From NCBI GenBank assembly GCA_035765415.1, contig DASTXR010000126.1, positions 1 to 64,000 of the forward strand: DNA of 64,000 nucleotides, written 5' to 3'. The notes beneath the pieces were generated by a model that was not told the origin of the DNA, did not search any database, and saw nothing but the letters and a program-made list of their open reading frames with translations. Below, in pieces: positions 61,608 to 64,000 of the stretch. The position numbers and the translations under genes are program-made. The DNA comes from CADEED01 sp035765415 (lineage in GTDB: Bacteria > Pseudomonadota > Gammaproteobacteria > Steroidobacterales > Steroidobacteraceae). Position 1 is the stretch's first letter. Each line of letters begins with the position of its first letter.

Positions 61608-62804
61608 CTATCTGTTGCGCGGGCGCTCGCCCACGGCCACCTCGGTCTCGAAGGGCGCGGTTCCGCGTATTCCCGTGACCTTGATCTTCCTGCCCGGACT
61701 CACGTTGGCGATGCGCGTCAGCGTGTCCTGCGCGCTCGAGACCTTCTCGCCGTTCACGGTGAGGATGATGTCGCGCGGCTCCATGCCCACGGCGGCGGCG
61801 GGACTGCCCACGTAGAGTTTCGCGACCACGACGCCCGGCTGCGCCAGGTTGAAACGCCGCGCGTCGATCTGGTCGATGTCGGCCGGAACGATCCCGATCC
61901 AGCCGCGCACCACGCGGCCCTTGGTGAGGATTTCGGACATCACGCCGCGCACCAGGTTGACGGGAATCGCGAAGCCGATGCCTTCGACTCCGAGGTTCTT
62001 GGCCAGCACGGCGGTGTTGATGCCGATGAGCTCGCCTTCGGCGTTTATCAGCGCGCCCCCCGAATTGCCCACGTTGATGGGCGCGTCGGTCTGGATGAAA
62101 TTCTCGAACGTGGCCACGCCTAACTGGCCGCGCCCGGTGGCGCTCACGATGCCCTGCGTGACGGTCTGCGACAGGCCCACGGGATTGCCGATGGCGAGCA
62201 CGATGTCACCGACGCGCAGGCGGTCCGAATGACCCATCGGCATCACGGGAACATTGGTCTTGAGATCGAGCTGCAGCACCGCGAGGTCCGTGTCCGGGTC
62301 GCGGCCGACTATTTTTGCATCGGCGACGCGGCCGTCGGCCAGCTGGGCGCGGATCAAGTCGGCCGTGGCGATCACGTGGTGGTTGGTGATCACGTGGGCG
62401 GCGCGATCGACGATCACGCCGGATCCCAGGCTCTGCTCCAGCCGCTGCCGGTAGCGAGGGCGGGCGTCACCAAACAACTCTTCGATGGCGTTCGGCTGAA
62501 TGCGTTCGGTGACGAGCCTGGCCGTATAGATGTTGACCACGGCCGGCGCCGCTCGCTGGACCGCTTCGGCGTACGAGTTGGTGGCGCGCGGCGTTTCCGG
62601 CACCGGTGTCTGTACTACGGGCAACGTGGGCGCGGCAGCCGCGGGAACGGGCGCGGGCACGGGTTGCGGCGTCGCCGGGGGTGCCGGCGAGCGCCTTGCA
62701 ATGAGCTCGGGCCGCACCATCACTGCGATGAACGCGGCCGCAAGTCCAACGATTGCGGAGATCGAAATGAAAGTCAGAAATCGCAACAGGGGTCGTGTCG
62801 ACAT
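61608..62804 (-). CDS. DegS/AlgW-type periplasmic serine protease
   Basis: A 398-residue HtrA-family protease with one membrane anchor (LRFLTFISISAIVGLAAAFI) and a Pro/Ala linker. The triad is His in VITNHHVI, Asp in DPDTDLAVLQL and Ser in NVGNSGGALINAEG. One PDZ domain follows (about 290-390; GIVPADIDQID to GMEPRDIILTVNGE). DegS/AlgW cut the anti-sigma factor of the envelope stress sigma-E. I start at ATG 62804; ATG 62822 is also possible. It is divergent from petA, as in related bacteria. Its anti-sigma partner is not in the window. Confidence 0.9.
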   Translation of the reverse strand: MSTRPLLRFLTFISISAIVGLAAAFIAVMVRPELIARRSPAPPATPQPVPAPVPAAAAPTLPVVQTPVPETPRATNSYAEAVQRAAPAVVNIYTARLVTERIQPNAIEELFGDARPRYRQRLEQSLGSGVIVDRAAHVITNHHVIATADLIRAQLADGRVADAKIVGRDPDTDLAVLQLDLKTNVPVMPMGHSDRLRVGDIVLAIGNPVGLSQTVTQGIVSATGRGQLGVATFENFIQTDAPINVGNSGGALINAEGELIGINTAVLAKNLGVEGIGFAIPVNLVRGVMSEILTKGRVVRGWIGIVPADIDQIDARRFNLAQPGVVVAKLYVGSPAAAVGMEPRDIILTVNGEKVSSAQDTLTRIANVSPGRKIKVTGIRGTAPFETEVAVGERPRNR

Positions 62805-62854
62805 GAGCCGGATAATCCTCATCGGCGGGCGGTCTTAGCGTTGATCCGCATGTG

Positions 62855-62860
62855 TATAAT
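62855..62860 (+). promoter_or_regulatory. -10 box candidate for petABC
   Basis: TATAAT is a perfect sigma-70 -10 hexamer, rare in this GC-rich sequence, 79 bases before the petA start. The -35 place (about 62832-62837, GTCTTA) is a poor match, so an activator or another sigma factor may help. It lies between degS-like and petA genes, transcribed rightwards. Confidence 0.4.
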
Positions 62861-62938
62861 GCGCCGCCTCCCGGGGTCTCGCAGCGGCGCATTTTGCGGT
62901 CGCCCGCGCCGGGGCGATTTTCGATCCTGAGGTCAAGA

Positions 62939-63562
62939 ATGAGCGATCACGCGGCCGACGATACCGTCCCCGAAGTCGACGAGAGTCGGCGCAAGTTTCT
63001 GATAGCTGCCACCGCCGGTACCGGCGCGGTCGGCGCGGTGCTTACAGCGGTGCCTTTCCTGGCGTCGTGGAAGCCTTCGGAGAGCGCCCGCGCAGCGGGT
63101 CTGCCCACCGAGGTCGATCTTTCGAAGATCGAGCCCGGCCAGATGGCAACCTTTTTCTGGCGCAAGCAGCAGATCTACGTGGTCAAGCGCACGCCTGAAA
63201 TGCTGGCGTCGCTGGGCAAACTCGAGGCCGAGCTCAAGGACCCGAAATCGGAGAAGTCCGAACAGCCCGAATATGCCAGGAACGATGCGCGGGCCATCAA
63301 GCCCGAAGTGCTCGTGCTCATCGGCACCTGCACACATCTCGGCTGCCTGCCGAAGACGCGCTTCACGCCGGGCGATGCCTCGGTCATGGCCAACTGGCCT
63401 GGCGGATTCTTCTGCCCCTGCCATGGGTCCAAGTTCGATCTCGCGGGCCGCGTGTTCGAAGGCTCACCGGCCTCGGTGAATCTCAAGATTCCGCCATACA
63501 GCTTCGAAGGCGACAGCAAACTCGTCATCGGCGTCGATGCGGCTGCGAAAGGGGTGGCCTGA
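62939..63562 (+). CDS. petA: cytochrome bc1 complex Rieske iron-sulfur subunit
   Basis: A 207-residue Rieske protein of the ubiquinol-cytochrome c reductase in the inner membrane. A Tat-type start (ESRRKFLIAATAGTGAVGAV) serves as the membrane anchor. The 2Fe-2S ligands are in GTCTHLGCLP and FFCPCHGSKFD, each with Cys and His plus a disulfide Cys. A Lys/Glu-rich insert (PKSEKSEQPEY) lies between. I start at ATG 62939 after GAGG. It overlaps petB (TGATG). Confidence 0.96.
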   Translation: MSDHAADDTVPEVDESRRKFLIAATAGTGAVGAVLTAVPFLASWKPSESARAAGLPTEVDLSKIEPGQMATFFWRKQQIYVVKRTPEMLASLGKLEAELKDPKSEKSEQPEYARNDARAIKPEVLVLIGTCTHLGCLPKTRFTPGDASVMANWPGGFFCPCHGSKFDLAGRVFEGSPASVNLKIPPYSFEGDSKLVIGVDAAAKGVA

Positions 63563-64000
63563 TGTCCGCCAACATGGACGCCAATCCGGACTCCAAACTG
63601 GACAAGAGCAGCGGGTTCCGCGCCTGGCTCAACAAGCGCCTGCCGGTCGATCAATTCGTGGCCGACCAGCTCACGGGCTATTACGCGCCCAAGAACTTCA
63701 ACATCTGGTACTTCTTCGGTTCGCTGGCGTTGCTGGTGTTCGTCATGCAGATCGTGACGGGCATCTTCATCACCATGCACTTCAAGGCGGGCGAGTCGAG
63801 CGCGTTCGATTCCGTCGAATACCTGCGCCGCGAAGTGCCATATGGCTGGCTGCTGCAGTACATGCATGCCGTCGGCGCGTCGTTCTTCTTCATCGTCGTG
63901 TACCTGCACATGGCGCGCGCGTTCCTCTACGGCAGCTACAAGGGTCCGCGCGAGGTTCTGTGGGTCATCGGCATGCTCATCTACCTCGCGCTGATGGCCG
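63562..64000 (+). CDS. petB: cytochrome b subunit of the bc1 complex (cut by window end)
   Basis: The first 146 residues of cytochrome b. ATG 63562 overlaps the petA stop. The first helix is WYFFGSLALLVFVMQIVTGI, then FITMHFKAG, SVEYLRREVPYGWLLQYMH (first heme ligand His in the next helix) and ASFFFIVVYLHMARAFLYG with the second His. GSYKGPREVLWVIGM follows. The gene continues beyond the window, probably into petC. Confidence 0.95.
   Translation, partial: MSANMDANPDSKLDKSSGFRAWLNKRLPVDQFVADQLTGYYAPKNFNIWYFFGSLALLVFVMQIVTGIFITMHFKAGESSAFDSVEYLRREVPYGWLLQYMHAVGASFFFIVVYLHMARAFLYGSYKGPREVLWVIGMLIYLALMA

Overview
This window is a GC-rich (roughly two thirds G+C), densely coded chromosome segment from a Gram-negative bacterium. 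The gene content points to a gammaproteobacterium of the Xanthomonadales/Nevskiales/Steroidobacteraceae neighbourhood. It has Kdo-type LPS genes (waaA, a Kdo kinase, kdsD-kdsC), the kdsD-kdsC-lptCAB-rpoN-hpf-rapZ block, ibaG-murA, algW/degS next to petAB, pyrophosphate-linked glycolysis (PPi-type phosphofructokinase plus proton-pumping pyrophosphatase) and tkt-gap-pgk-pyk. The lineage is an inference from gene order and motifs. No rRNA, tRNA, CRISPR array, prophage or transposase gene was seen.

Layout. 0.2-5.4 kb: a minus-strand operon (heptosyltransferase-like GT9, a small ABM-like protein, a DUF6165 protein, an exported M24 peptidase), divergent from a Kdo kinase and waaA. 5.4-7.9 kb: tolC, a rhodanese and a Pcm-like methyltransferase. 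8.1-10.5 kb: a membrane PAS-PAS-GGDEF-EAL protein. 10.8-18.3 kb: accessory and stress genes (GNAT, GFA, VOC, exported intradiol dioxygenase, TlpA-like, methyltransferase, CSD-DUF1294, an NtrC-like regulator without the GAFTGA loop, DoxX, MsrB). 18.4-26.8 kb: hppA, a large Ig-like lipoprotein, PPi-PFK, an adenylate kinase with a histone-like tail, and RNase D. 26.8-32.6 kb: membrane protein, mpl, LON-like, TraB/GumN, cpdA, methyltransferase and a Nudix-like protein. 32.7-39.6 kb: lower glycolysis. 39.6-46.7 kb: Ntn acylase, MoxR/VWA pair, peroxiredoxin, patatin and phosphopantetheinyl transferase. 46.7-56.0 kb: mgtE, rapZ, hpf, rpoN, lptBAC, kdsCD, ibaG and murA. 56.4-61.5 kb: a four-gene signalling module. 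61.6-64.0 kb: DegS-like protease and the start of petABC.

How the genes work together. Two separated blocks serve Kdo/LPS assembly: kdsD-kdsC make Kdo, waaA and the kinase attach and phosphorylate it, and lptC-lptA-lptB export LPS. Central metabolism looks PPi-linked, with a PPi-PFK and a PPi-driven proton pump about 3 kb apart. The most unusual system is at 56.4-61.5 kb. A protein with a cytoplasmic pseudo-receiver, one membrane helix, a repeat-rich region and a TonB C-terminal domain is followed by a membrane CheA-like kinase without a CheW domain, a CheY-like receiver and a CheX-like phosphatase.

Non-coding structure. Several families of long, near-perfect inverted repeats sit at gene ends, some overlapping stop codons. 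They resemble REP-type palindromes and probably also act as terminators. The word TTGTTAG/CTAACAA recurs 19 times inside and between genes, far above my rough composition-based expectation, and it occurs in more than one reading frame.
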